Below, piece by piece: positions 51,263 to 60,319 of a DNA stretch of 64,000 bases (position 1 is its first letter; the number at the start of each line of letters is the position of its first letter). Source of the DNA: an uncultured Eggerthella sp. GTDB taxonomy: Bacteria; Actinomycetota; Coriobacteriia; Coriobacteriales; Eggerthellaceae. The DNA lies in NCBI GenBank assembly GCA_900540345.1, contig UQFK01000002.1, forward strand, positions 310,001 through 374,000, in the 5' to 3' direction. The translations under genes and the position numbers were made by a program. The notes below the pieces were generated by a model. That model was not told where the DNA came from and did no database searches. It worked only from the letters and a program-made list of their open reading frames with translations.

Positions 51263-52765
51263 ATGAAGCGTGATCGAACACAAACAGGAAGAAGCATCGT
51301 GCCACAGAAACGCACCTCGAAAACGCCCGCAACAAAAGCACGCCCGACCAAACGCAATGGCAAGGCAAGCCATGCGCGCTCGAGCTCTTCTTCGTTTACG
51401 CGCATTCGCCCTCCGCGTACGGCAAGAAAAAGCGCATTCAGCTCACAAAACCGTCAAGCAGAATCGTCAACAAAGACAAGCGCCTCTCCTGTGAGAGGAG
51501 CAGGCCTTCTTTCTCCTGAGGTGTTGCTCACCCGCCGCAACCTGCTCATCGGCGCAGGTGTAGTAGGCGGCATGATCGCTGTTGGGGGTATCAGTAGCGC
51601 CGCTTCGAGCGCATTCTCTTCCGCAGAGAACATCGAGACACTCTCTGTTCCTGCAGATTCCGTGACCGAGTTGGCCAACCTCTCAGAAATCCCTTATGGC
51701 GATTACGTTAAGCTTTCCATTTCGAAGACCCTCCCTTTCGGCAGTTTAGTCTGGGCTGATAATGACACGGTAGCAGCATGTCTGTGCCCTACCGAACAAT
51801 CCCACCCCTTGAACACCATTCGGTTGTTCTACTTTGCATCGGCTAATCTTGTCGAAGTGCTCAAAGAACCCCAAGGCATGGACGAGGGATTTGATATCTA
51901 TGATGTTCGCTGCAGCACTGAAGGAGTCATCTGGACCGAATGCAATATCTATGAGAATACTTGGCGTGTCTATACTGCCAGACTCAATAACGCTCAGCTT
52001 GAAAATATCCTCATGGTAGACGAAGGCGATGAGAACTGGATCACTCCATCTATCGCAGCCTGTGATAATGCCGCGTTTTGGCAGGTGACCCCTGAACCAG
52101 ATGGGCAGTTCGCCAAAGAGAAGGCGGTGTTGCGCGGGGTGCACTTCGGAGAAAGTTCTTACCAGCAAGTATGCGAGGCGCTCCAGTCATTTGCTTGTCG
52201 TCTTGTTGCGACCTCTGATGGCGTCGTAGCCGCTCCACGCCTAAATTCTTCAACGCGCTACTATCAGCTGACTAAATTCCTTGCCTCTGATTTCAGTATT
52301 GCCGATGAGCTCATCTTGCCCCACGGCATGACTCCTTGCAACATCGGATACGGGAAAAGCGGCTTCTCGTTTGCTTTCGACAATATCTATAACTACGGGG
52401 ATGGTATTTCAAATCTTGGAACCTACACGCCCATGAAAGCAGTCACACCTTATGAGTATGAAGGACTTCCCTGGTTTCGCTTCGGTCGCACGCCTTCAGC
52501 CACTCCGGGCTGGTGCGATGAGTGGTTCATCGTAAAATCAACGCGTGCGATCTGCGGTGTTCATTTCGCGAGCGAGAGCTTTTTCATGATCGATATACCT
52601 AACGATACCGATTCGTACGGGGAATACCTCGTCTCTTCAGGATCGTGCAACAATATCGTTGGCTTATGTCAGATCACAAGCACTACTGAAGGCAGCGAGG
52701 ATCACGCACTCTTGCGCGTCTTCGTGCCGACCTCAAAAAGCCTTGGAGACGCCTTTTCGCAGTAA
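51263..52765 (+). CDS. Exported protein with a Tat-like signal after a long basic N-terminal tail
   Basis: 500 residues from ATG 51263 (weak AGG upstream; TTG 51260 adjoins it). Residues ~1-85 are rich in Arg, Lys, Ser and Thr and look disordered. A signal-like segment follows at ~92-115 (LTRRNLLIGAGVVGGMIAVGG), with a twin-arginine pair and hydrophobic core. The remaining ~385 residues are soluble with short repeated strand-like stretches around Trp (WADNDTVAAC, GVIWTECNIYENTWR), suggesting a beta-propeller or similar. I recognise no family. It is divergent from the response regulator and convergent with purB. Confidence 0.75.
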   Translation: MKRDRTQTGRSIVPQKRTSKTPATKARPTKRNGKASHARSSSSSFTRIRPPRTARKSAFSSQNRQAESSTKTSASPVRGAGLLSPEVLLTRRNLLIGAGVVGGMIAVGGISSAASSAFSSAENIETLSVPADSVTELANLSEIPYGDYVKLSISKTLPFGSLVWADNDTVAACLCPTEQSHPLNTIRLFYFASANLVEVLKEPQGMDEGFDIYDVRCSTEGVIWTECNIYENTWRVYTARLNNAQLENILMVDEGDENWITPSIAACDNAAFWQVTPEPDGQFAKEKAVLRGVHFGESSYQQVCEALQSFACRLVATSDGVVAAPRLNSSTRYYQLTKFLASDFSIADELILPHGMTPCNIGYGKSGFSFAFDNIYNYGDGISNLGTYTPMKAVTPYEYEGLPWFRFGRTPSATPGWCDEWFIVKSTRAICGVHFASESFFMIDIPNDTDSYGEYLVSSGSCNNIVGLCQITSTTEGSEDHALLRVFVPTSKSLGDAFSQ

Positions 52766-52866
52766 GGCGCCTAGCGTGAATTGATCGACGCGGTGCCGAA
52801 CGACACGCGCTCAGTCAAACACGAAAATAAGCTGACAAACAATCTTAGGTGGAGCGCTCTTTAAGA

Positions 52867-54210
52867 TTAGAACGTAAGCTCTTCAAGGCGCTCGAAGACT
52901 ACGTCCTTGCGAGTGAGAAAATCCCATGGATCGAAGATCTCGTCGAGCACTTCTTTTGTCAGGTGTGCATCAGGATCTGCTTCGAGACGCTCACGATAAG
53001 TGGGGCCGTCAATAGCGTTCTGGATATCTTCCCACACCTTCATAGCGTTACGCTGTACGATAACATACGCATCTTCGCGAGAAATACCCGTATCAACCAG
53101 CGCCAAAAGCACCTTCGAAGAGAAGATGAGACCTTTGGTACGCCAAAGGTTATGCTCCATCTTCGCAGGATAGGTCTGCAACCCTTCGAGCATCCACTGC
53201 ATCTTGGCAAACATATAATCGAGCGCGATAAAGCTATCGGCTAGCGCAACACGCTCTGCCCCTGAATGCGAGATGTCTCGTTCATACCACAGTGCAACAT
53301 CGTCGTAGGCTACTTGCGCATTCGCTTTCACGACACGCGCCAGACCACAAACGCGCTCTGCGGTGATGGGATTACGTTTATGAGGCATAGCCGAAGAGCC
53401 CTTCTGACCTTTCGTGAATGGTTCCTCAGCTTCGATCACATCGGATTGCTGCAACAATCGGACTTGCATCGCAATAGACTCGAGTGTCGAGGCCGTTACT
53501 GCAAGAGCGGACATGACCTGTGCATGACGATCGCGGGCAAGCACTTGAGTAGAAAGCGGATCGGGCGAAAGACCCAGTTTTTCACATACATACTCTTCAA
53601 CAAATGGATCGATGCTCGAATACGTGCCGACCGCACCAGAGATCGCCCCTGTTGCAGCAACTTCGCGGGCCTGCTCCATACGCGTAAGCGCACGCTTGAG
53701 CGCCCATGCCCAGCTGCCAAACTTCATACCGAAGGTCATCGGCTCTGCATGGATTCCATGCGTTCGGCCGACGCACAACACATTTTGAAATTCGAATGCT
53801 CGACGCTTACATGTCTCACCGAGCTGCTTGATGTCTTCGATGATGATGTCGCATGCCTGTACGATCTGATAGGAAAGCGCCGTATCGCCCAGATCGGATG
53901 AGGTCATGCCATAATGCACCCATCGCGAAGGAGGCTCGCTTCCCTCAGGGATACCCGCATCGATATATTCAGCCATGCACGTAGTGAACGCAATGACATC
54001 GTGATTGGTCACCTTTTCGATCTCATCGATACGCTCAACCGTGAAATCGGCGTGATCGCGAATCCACTGGGCTTCTTCTTTGGTGATGCCAGACTTACCG
54101 AGCTGCGCCTGCGCTTCGCAAGCCAGCACCTCGATCTCTTTCCAAATGGCGAATTTATTCTCAAGTTCCCAAATCTTGCCCATTTCAGGACGAGTATAGC
54201 GACCGATCAT
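52867..54210 (-). CDS. purB: Adenylosuccinate lyase
   Basis: 447 residues. It cleaves SAICAR and adenylosuccinate in purine synthesis. The signature loop KGQKGSSAMPHKRNPI holds the catalytic Ser; VHYGMTSSDLGDTALSYQI and CVGRTHGIHAEPMTFGMKFG precede it, and RDISHSGAERVALADSFI follows. The start at 54210 gives the family-typical MIGRYTRPEMGKIWE. Together with purC 4 kb away it supplies two steps of one pathway, but the genes are not one operon. Confidence 0.97.
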   Translation of the reverse strand: MIGRYTRPEMGKIWELENKFAIWKEIEVLACEAQAQLGKSGITKEEAQWIRDHADFTVERIDEIEKVTNHDVIAFTTCMAEYIDAGIPEGSEPPSRWVHYGMTSSDLGDTALSYQIVQACDIIIEDIKQLGETCKRRAFEFQNVLCVGRTHGIHAEPMTFGMKFGSWAWALKRALTRMEQAREVAATGAISGAVGTYSSIDPFVEEYVCEKLGLSPDPLSTQVLARDRHAQVMSALAVTASTLESIAMQVRLLQQSDVIEAEEPFTKGQKGSSAMPHKRNPITAERVCGLARVVKANAQVAYDDVALWYERDISHSGAERVALADSFIALDYMFAKMQWMLEGLQTYPAKMEHNLWRTKGLIFSSKVLLALVDTGISREDAYVIVQRNAMKVWEDIQNAIDGPTYRERLEADPDAHLTKEVLDEIFDPWDFLTRKDVVFERLEELTF

Positions 54211-54349
54211 CGAAAATCCTTTCGAGTGTTGCGCGTTTGGAGCGCCTCTACCAATATCGATATTCTACCTGAAGCGTCGTACACAAAGTGAAACGAGTTC
54301 GCAGGTTCATAGGATCTTGAGTGGACGAAGAGCAAGACGCAAACGAGAT

Positions 54350-54371
54350 ATCACACCCTAAAGGGTATGAT
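54350..54371 (-). terminator. Terminator-like hairpin after the RCK gene pair
   Basis: Arms ATCACACCCT/AGGGTATGAT (one G-T pair) 9 bp past the stop of the second RCK gene. The strand behind it is only weakly T-rich (ATCTCGTTTG), so it may be an attenuator. Confidence 0.45.
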
Positions 54372-54380
54372 CTTTAGCAC

Positions 54381-55052
54381 TTACAACGAACGAATGACGC
54401 GGCGAGCCTCATCAATAAGATCGGTGTCAGCAGCGACGATGACCTGATCGCCTGGATAGATGCGCGTACTGCTTCGAACGACCTGAATATCGTCATTATG
54501 AGAGACTGCAACCATGCGGATACCATCACTGAAATCGATATCGAAAGCGCGAACGCCTTCTTCAGCATCATGATTTCGCATAGGAGGCACCGTGATATCG
54601 ATAAGGCCGACCTGGTCGTTGGTAAGCGTAACTGCTACCGACATCGAACCGAGCATCGCTTCTTCCTGGATCATGCGTGCGATGAGCGCCGTGGACGAGA
54701 TGCTTTCGATCCCAAGACGACGGAAGATGCGCAGATTCTTCGGATCGTTCACGCGCGCAAGCGCACGGGAGATACCGAAAACACGACTTGCAATCTCGCA
54801 TGCAGCAAGATTATCTTCATCTTGACCAGCGGTCGCGACAAAAATATCTGCTTGTGGAACACCCGCGTCCTCTTGCCGCGCGACTTCACACCCGTCACCT
54901 TGGATGATCAACGCAGGACCTTCCAATGTTTCTGAAAGATAGGTGGCAGTCTGGGGATCCTCTTCGATGATGGCAACCTCGTTACCCTCACCAAGCAACG
55001 TGCGGGCAAGGTATTCGCCGATCTTTCCTCCACCAACGATCACGCAATACAT
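54381..55052 (-). CDS. TrkA-type K+ uptake regulator (RCK domain), second of a pair
   Basis: 223 residues with one RCK_N domain (MYCVIVGGGKIGEYLARTLL, the Rossmann glycine loop) and a C-terminal RCK_C/TrkA_C part. VATAGQDEDNLAACEIASRVFG and ARVNDPKNLRIFRRLGIE are the usual NAD-binding strand-helix units. It binds NAD(H) and probably c-di-AMP or ATP and gates a Trk/Ktr channel. It lies 8 bp after its paralogue, a CeoB/CeoC-like arrangement. No channel gene (trkH/ktrB) is present here. Confidence 0.9.
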   Translation of the reverse strand: MYCVIVGGGKIGEYLARTLLGEGNEVAIIEEDPQTATYLSETLEGPALIIQGDGCEVARQEDAGVPQADIFVATAGQDEDNLAACEIASRVFGISRALARVNDPKNLRIFRRLGIESISSTALIARMIQEEAMLGSMSVAVTLTNDQVGLIDITVPPMRNHDAEEGVRAFDIDFSDGIRMVAVSHNDDIQVVRSSTRIYPGDQVIVAADTDLIDEARRVIRSL

Positions 55053-55060
55053 AACGACTC

Positions 55061-55720
55061 CTAATTCTGCATGTATTTCGAAATCTCGGAGATCATGCCA
55101 TGGCGAAGCGCCACCAAAACGGTATCTCCGTGATAAAGGACGCTACTTGGCGTAGGGATAGAGCTGACCACGCCATCAGCACGCTCGAAAGCGCACACGC
55201 GAATCTTGTGGCGTCTCTCTAAGTCGCTCACCTTGATATAGTCGCTGCGGTTCTGCGAAAGATCGAGAGCGAACTGCACAACCTCGCAATCGCCAAGCGT
55301 AGTGATATGATCGCCTAGGCCTGAAGTGATCTTCGAGAAGATCTCTTCGGCAACCAATGCAGTGCCACACACATAGTCGATGCCGAGTTGCAAATATGCA
55401 CGCTCGTGGCCCGTGTTGTAAAGACGAGCAACCGCGTTAGGAACATCGTAGAGACGACGAGCGATCTCTACCACCATAAGGTTCACATTGTCACTCTGAG
55501 TGACCGCTGCAAGAAAATCGCACTCTTCGATACCTGCTTTTACGAGCAAGTCTTCGTCATAACCAGCACCAGCATAGGTAGCGCCATTAAAATCGCGACC
55601 GAGTGTTACAAATGCACGCGGATCCTTATCGATCACGCACACGTTGTTATCGTAATTGGAAAGCATGAGCGCAAGACGAGAACCAACACGACCACAACCG
55701 ACAACAATGATGTTGCTCAT
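55061..55720 (-). CDS. TrkA-type K+ uptake regulator (RCK domain), first of a pair
   Basis: 219 residues. MSNIIVVGCGRVGSRLALML gives the nucleotide-binding glycine loop; VNLMVVEIARRLYDVPNAVARLYNTGHERAY and GIDYVCGTALVAEEI follow. The C-terminal RCK_C part ends at PSSVLYHGDTVLVALRHG. It and the next gene are divergent copies that probably hetero-assemble on a K+ channel, as described for the tandem regulators of actinobacteria. The upstream 100 bp contain the terminator of the RlpA-like gene. Confidence 0.9.
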   Translation of the reverse strand: MSNIIVVGCGRVGSRLALMLSNYDNNVCVIDKDPRAFVTLGRDFNGATYAGAGYDEDLLVKAGIEECDFLAAVTQSDNVNLMVVEIARRLYDVPNAVARLYNTGHERAYLQLGIDYVCGTALVAEEIFSKITSGLGDHITTLGDCEVVQFALDLSQNRSDYIKVSDLERRHKIRVCAFERADGVVSSIPTPSSVLYHGDTVLVALRHGMISEISKYMQN

Positions 55721-55778
55721 ACGTGTTCTTGCCTCCTTCTCATGCCCGTTTATACAGCATATGAATCATACAACAGAA

Positions 55779-55797
55779 AACGCCCGGAGCGGGCGTT
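55779..55797 (-). terminator. Rho-independent terminator after the RlpA-like gene
   Basis: An 8-bp stem AACGCCCG/CGGGCGTT with a three-base loop, 26 bp past the stop; minus-strand sequence after it is TTCTGTTG, giving TTTTCTGTT. Confidence 0.8.
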
Positions 55798-55822
55798 CAT
55801 CTGAAAATGATGCGTGCTTTGC

Positions 55823-56581
55823 TTAGAGGAAACGGTAATGAATCGTGCGCGTTCCCCAGTCGCTCGGAGAATCTGCGCCGAGCGCATGATACACACCAGG
55901 AGCCAAATCAAGGCAGCGCCCATACTTGCCAAACCCACCCGTGTCCGTAACCGTAGCAACAACGACCTTATCGCCATAACAGATCTCGACAACTCGACCG
56001 AGCAAATAAGACTGGCTCGAAGGAACAGCGACCGTAACGCTTCCGTCGTTCAGCGCACGACCAGAAGCGGTAGTGGATACGCCAAAGGTCCCTTTGCCAT
56101 CGTCATTAGTGGCAACGTTATAAGCAGATGCAACACCTGAAGACCAAGTGCCATCAGAGAAATCAGGAATGAGGCGTGGTGCCGTGGGAAGCGGATCGAT
56201 GGTGCAGACCTGCTTGGCCTTCTCGACTGCTTCAGGATTCGAGTAATCAACGGCAACGGCAGCGATAACTGGATCTGGATCTTTCACCGTGATGGAACGC
56301 TGCGCACCATCTGAAGGATTAAGAGCCTCAGAGGGAGTCGAATCATCGCTTGCTTGTTGAGGCGTGATGCCCAAACGCGCTTCAGGACCGATGGCAGGAG
56401 CGGAGTTAGAAGACTGAGCTTGCCCGATACCGATCGTAGAAGAATCGACCTCTCCGTAACCTTGCGCCTGAGTTGCGGCAAAGAAAGAAATAATGCCGGC
56501 AACTGCGAGCATTATCAAACCGAAAAGGACGAAACGGGAAAGAAAATTCCCATTCCTTCTATGTGTTTTGGCTGCTGCCAA
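55823..56581 (-). CDS. RlpA/3D-domain-like secreted double-psi beta-barrel protein
   Basis: 252 residues from TTG 56581, which has GGAGG five bases upstream; a GTG at 56599 is the alternative. A span at ~20-40 (FVLFGLIMLAVAGIISFF) is a signal anchor. A Ser/Pro-rich linker precedes the DPBB domain (~145-250): WSSGVASAYNVATNDDGKGT, VAVPSSQSYLLGRVVEICYGDK and VVVATVTDTGGFGKYGRCLDLAPG. Such domains occur in RlpA lytic transglycosylases and resuscitation-factor-like cell-wall enzymes. The Asp of TVTDTGG fits the catalytic position, but activity is not proven. Confidence 0.82.
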   Translation of the reverse strand: MAAAKTHRRNGNFLSRFVLFGLIMLAVAGIISFFAATQAQGYGEVDSSTIGIGQAQSSNSAPAIGPEARLGITPQQASDDSTPSEALNPSDGAQRSITVKDPDPVIAAVAVDYSNPEAVEKAKQVCTIDPLPTAPRLIPDFSDGTWSSGVASAYNVATNDDGKGTFGVSTTASGRALNDGSVTVAVPSSQSYLLGRVVEICYGDKVVVATVTDTGGFGKYGRCLDLAPGVYHALGADSPSDWGTRTIHYRFL

Positions 56582-56819
56582 AAAGCCTCCAATGGACACA
56601 ACAGGTCCTTAACCTGCAGGAGCGAGAACGCTTGCAAGAAACCCGTTTACCTATGCAGTTGAATGGGATTGGAGTGCGATTACTGCATGTAACGCTTAAG
56701 AGCGTAGATGAATTATACCCTTATGCGAGCCAAAGAACAAACCGAGCAGAGGGGTGAACGGTCACAAGAACATGGATCATTCATAGAATCCAGGCATAAC
56801 GCACTTTGGGATCGGAAGC

Positions 56820-57641
56820 TCACGATGAAATACCTGAAACCGACACCACGGTCGTGAAAAATCCGAAATCGTAGAACGACACGATGATCGCCATGAAGAT
56901 GAGAGCGATCGAGAGAAGATAGCATGCAATGTTGCCGAATACGAGCGCTGCTATAAGAGCGATGAAAGCGATGAGCCAGATCAAAAAGGTGATGCCACCA
57001 AGAAGGCCCATGCTCTCGTAGCTCACGATACCCATAGTGAAGGGAAGCAAGATCGCGCACGCTTCGAAACATAAGACCATAAAGCACGCACGCACTACGA
57101 GTGAGTGAGTCGAATTGGGCACCATGAACAGAAAGACGCCAAGCGGAATGAGATAAAGCGGTATAAATGATACGAAACCGTTACTTTCTGCGATCCCTGC
57201 AGCAACCATTCCGATCAACGTGACCAAAATGCATAGCAAGATGCATGATATAAGAGGGATCTGAAGCTCATTTACGATCTTGGCCAGTCTTCGAGAGCGA
57301 GCAGAAGGGATCGGCTCTTCTTCGTTTGCTGGATCTTCTGAGCGCTCAGTTCTCGCCGCACCATCATCGAGCGTGATGACTTTGTCGAAATACTCCGAGC
57401 GAACGCGACTTGGCTCGACATCGATAAAGCCGCTTTGCGAAACCCTGACAGGCAAGACGGTCCAGAGCACAAGATAGACAAACGATACAAGACCAAGCGT
57501 CATGACAAATGCGACAAGAGCCGCAACGCGCACCAAGAGCGCATCGACATCGAGGCGTTGTGCGATACCTGCACACACGCCACTGATGATCGCATGCTTC
57601 GAATCTCGATAAAGGGTCTTCTTATATGCCTCGTTCACCAT
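56820..57641 (-). CDS. PspC-domain membrane protein
   Basis: 273 residues from ATG 57641 (MVNEAYKKTLYRD). The PspC domain (~7-65) shows YRDSKHAIISGVCAGIAQRLDVDALLVRVA and a hydrophobic span ending VLWTVLPVRV. A polar linker with Ser, Glu and Arg follows, then five to six spans over residues ~128-265 with no family I can name. The frame is open to 58004, but the extra part overlaps the hemolysin III gene and is not PspC-like. PspC proteins report envelope stress or act as toxin-like partners of PspB. It follows hemolysin III by 50 bp. Confidence 0.8.
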   Translation of the reverse strand: MVNEAYKKTLYRDSKHAIISGVCAGIAQRLDVDALLVRVAALVAFVMTLGLVSFVYLVLWTVLPVRVSQSGFIDVEPSRVRSEYFDKVITLDDGAARTERSEDPANEEEPIPSARSRRLAKIVNELQIPLISCILLCILVTLIGMVAAGIAESNGFVSFIPLYLIPLGVFLFMVPNSTHSLVVRACFMVLCFEACAILLPFTMGIVSYESMGLLGGITFLIWLIAFIALIAALVFGNIACYLLSIALIFMAIIVSFYDFGFFTTVVSVSGISS

Positions 57642-57691
57642 GATCTTATCGCTACCACATCGATACGTGCACGCTATCCCAAAACAAAACG

Positions 57692-58363
57692 CTAGAGGAT
57701 GAACAAGTAGATCGAGAAGAACTGAAATACTGAACCAGCAAGCACCCATAGGTGAAAGACCGAGTGCATATATTTCTTCTTCCTGGTAAAGACATAGAAT
57801 GCTGCGCCGATCGTATAGCAAAGGCCGCCAACCACGAGCAACCAGAACCCAACTGGATCGAGAAGAGCCCAGAGGGCCGGAATGCACACAATGACCGCCC
57901 ACCCTTGCAAGAGATAGAGCACTGCAGATATCCAGCGCGGTCGGTCTACCCAAAATGCTTCGGCAACGATACCTGCGAGTGTGACCGCCCACACGAAGAT
58001 GCACAGCGCAATGCCATTATTATCGATGAGCGTGACCAAACAAAAGGGAGTATACGTGCCCGCAATATAAAGGTAGATGCCGCAATGATCGAGCACCTTG
58101 AATACCTTCTTCGCTCGTGGAGCTGCGAGAGCATGATAGAGCGTGGACATAAGGTATTCGACCAACATCGTGATCGAGTAGATAAGCGCTGCTGCTAAGA
58201 GCATGCCAGCCCCATCACAGACCAAACGCACGACGCAAAGCGGGATCGCTGCAATAGCGAGCAACGCACCCACACCATGAGTGACCGCATTGAAGATCTC
58301 TTCGCCGAGCGTGTAATCCTTCTTCGGCCTCGTTGAAACAGGACTCATCACTGCGCTTGCCAT
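57692..58363 (-). CDS. Hemolysin III / PAQR-family membrane protein
   Basis: 223 residues with seven spans. The family marks are EEIFNAVTHGVGALLAI at the N-terminus, MSTLYHALAAPRAKKVFKVLDHCGIYLYIAGTYTPF in the middle (conserved Ser, Asp and His region), and HSVFHLWVLAGSVFQFFSIY at the end (His pair). PAQR proteins are zinc-dependent lipid hydrolases; bacterial members are called hemolysin III by history. GAGG six bases before ATG 58363 sets the start. Confidence 0.9.
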   Translation of the reverse strand: MASAVMSPVSTRPKKDYTLGEEIFNAVTHGVGALLAIAAIPLCVVRLVCDGAGMLLAAALIYSITMLVEYLMSTLYHALAAPRAKKVFKVLDHCGIYLYIAGTYTPFCLVTLIDNNGIALCIFVWAVTLAGIVAEAFWVDRPRWISAVLYLLQGWAVIVCIPALWALLDPVGFWLLVVGGLCYTIGAAFYVFTRKKKYMHSVFHLWVLAGSVFQFFSIYLFIL

Positions 58364-58459
58364 GGCGTTCCTCACTTCGAAGATTCTCGGACAGAACATA
58401 CGCGAGCGAAGCCTGGAATCGTCGCTTGCATCCCTCTCATTCTACTGTATCGTACGCCC

Positions 58460-60316
58460 TTATTCAGAAAGCGTTTTATTGCCTCCTGGATGGCACCATT
58501 CGAACCAGTCTTTTGCTGCATCTTGCTCGACATCGATGAGCTTGAGTGTTGATGAACCTACTCCTGCTGCGGTAAGCGCGATGATGGTGACAAGCTTCTT
58601 ATGTCGTTGCAGCGGATTTGTCTGCATGGTTGCAAGTTGTACTTTGTTACGCGGCGTGATGATGCGATTCGTGCTGAATCCGCTGTTCATAATCGTGATA
58701 TACGCACGGTCATAGCCAAATCCCGACCCGCGCTGCCACAACAACGCTGAGATGACATCGACGATGAAGATAAGCGCTGCGAGTACATAGAGTACGCGCG
58801 CGATGATATCAAAGAGCACATAGAGGCTCAAATAGTCCATCAGCTCACCGTATGACATCGTATCGAAGTGCAGAGGCAAACTGAGAAAGAGCATGGTCAC
58901 AAACGTACAAAGAGCAAGCCAAAAGCCTCCGCCCTGCAAAAGAGAACGACGCACGATAGCACGGCGAAGCGCCCGCTTCGGAATAGGCTTTGATGCCTGA
59001 GGTAGTCCTTCCCATTCAGGAAGCAGCTGGCCAAGAACATCTTCAACTTGATCGAGTTTTATGAAGGGATGGATAACGAGGCTCGACTGGCGAGCGCTAG
59101 CACGCGCATCAGAAGAAGCATCTTTAGCTGCGCTCGCAACGCGCGCGAGCGAAAGCGTGCACGACTTCAAAAGACGTTGGAAGAACGACTGGCTGATCTC
59201 GATCGACTGGATACGGTCGATGTCAATGCCATTGAAATTGTGATTGATGATGCCATATTCGGTCTCGATGCGCGAGCCACGACGACGCGCATGGAAACCT
59301 CCATATGAGATGCATGTTCCTATCACCGTCAAAAGCCAAATGACCAGCATGATAGCAAGCACGAATCCTACGATACTCGCGATGGCACCGATGATCCACG
59401 AAGACGGAATGAGATTCACTAAACTTGAAAGCGAAGTGAAGAGCTGGTCTTCTGATGCGCCGAACATAAAACCGATGCTGGAAATAAGAGAAGCAATACC
59501 TGCAATGAGGGAAAAGAAGACCATCGTAAACGAGTTCTTGCCTGTGATAGCTCCTAATATAAGCTGCTTATTAGAAAGACCGTATTCTGCACTGATCTGA
59601 CCCGTATCGATCGCTTCTCCACCGAACACACCGCGAAAATCATTTGCAAGGCGGGCAGGCGCATCAAGCGCGTTACCTTGTGAGGCTGCTGAAAGATTTT
59701 GCGCTCTTAGGCCATCAGGAGCAGGGATACCAGAGATTGGATTTCCCTGCGGAATGGGCATTTGGACGGCTGTGTCTTCAGGAATCTGGATGCCTGCCGC
59801 TCTCATCTGAGCGAGTTGTTTACGCTCGAAGAGCTCTTTGCGCAAAGCTTCAGCGGCAGATCGCTCAATATAAGGAAGCAGGACCGCCTTATTCTCGGCA
59901 CCGCCCGCTGTCTCGATGCTGACCGTACATACGCCCGCGATACGCTGGAAAAGGCTCGCTCGCTGATTGACCGATTGGATGCGCTGATAAGGGATGTGCA
60001 CGCGCTTCTTTGAGAAGATGCCCGAAAAATAGCTGAACTCATCGCCAGCATATTCGTACCAGATATAGCGATAGCTCACAAAACGAATGAGCATGACGAT
60101 GCCCGTTATCACTATGAGCCCAATCACACTCAATATGAGCACGACAAGCACATAACCATCCGAGAGCGAATCGTCTATGAGCTCGAATATCAGATTCGAA
60201 AGCGACGCGAACATCGCGATGAGGATATACGGCACCGCACGAAGCGCACCAAGCCATATATAGCTGTGATTAAGCTTATGCTTGAGTGGCTCTGCGGTAG
60301 GGCTACTGTGCTCCAT
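58460..60316 (-). CDS. Bacterial PH-domain membrane protein, YdbT-like
   Basis: 618 residues, with three bPH2 domains separated by pairs of spans. Domain 1 starts after two spans (FSYFSGIFSKKRVHIPYQRIQSVNQ, near residues 98-122), domain 2 follows spans near 272-340 (RIETEYGIINHNFNGIDIDRIQSIEI), and domain 3 is near 560-600 (DRAYITIMNSGFSTNRIITPRNKV). The YdbT family has the same layout. It is coupled to the YdbS-like gene 3 bp upstream. The family is linked to resistance to envelope-acting toxins in Bacillus; the mechanism is unknown. Confidence 0.87.
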   Translation of the reverse strand: MEHSSPTAEPLKHKLNHSYIWLGALRAVPYILIAMFASLSNLIFELIDDSLSDGYVLVVLILSVIGLIVITGIVMLIRFVSYRYIWYEYAGDEFSYFSGIFSKKRVHIPYQRIQSVNQRASLFQRIAGVCTVSIETAGGAENKAVLLPYIERSAAEALRKELFERKQLAQMRAAGIQIPEDTAVQMPIPQGNPISGIPAPDGLRAQNLSAASQGNALDAPARLANDFRGVFGGEAIDTGQISAEYGLSNKQLILGAITGKNSFTMVFFSLIAGIASLISSIGFMFGASEDQLFTSLSSLVNLIPSSWIIGAIASIVGFVLAIMLVIWLLTVIGTCISYGGFHARRRGSRIETEYGIINHNFNGIDIDRIQSIEISQSFFQRLLKSCTLSLARVASAAKDASSDARASARQSSLVIHPFIKLDQVEDVLGQLLPEWEGLPQASKPIPKRALRRAIVRRSLLQGGGFWLALCTFVTMLFLSLPLHFDTMSYGELMDYLSLYVLFDIIARVLYVLAALIFIVDVISALLWQRGSGFGYDRAYITIMNSGFSTNRIITPRNKVQLATMQTNPLQRHKKLVTIIALTAAGVGSSTLKLIDVEQDAAKDWFEWCHPGGNKTLSE

Positions 60317-60319
60317 CGC

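Noticed and set aside
56582..56760. c-di-AMP (ydaO) riboswitch before the RlpA-like gene
   Set aside because: Wall-enzyme genes of actinobacteria can have one, but the conserved aptamer blocks are absent here; only a short CAGGT/ACCTG hairpin is seen.
57642..58004. N-terminal extension of the PspC protein
   Set aside because: It overlaps hemolysin III in another frame and lacks any domain; the PspC domain starts directly after ATG 57641.
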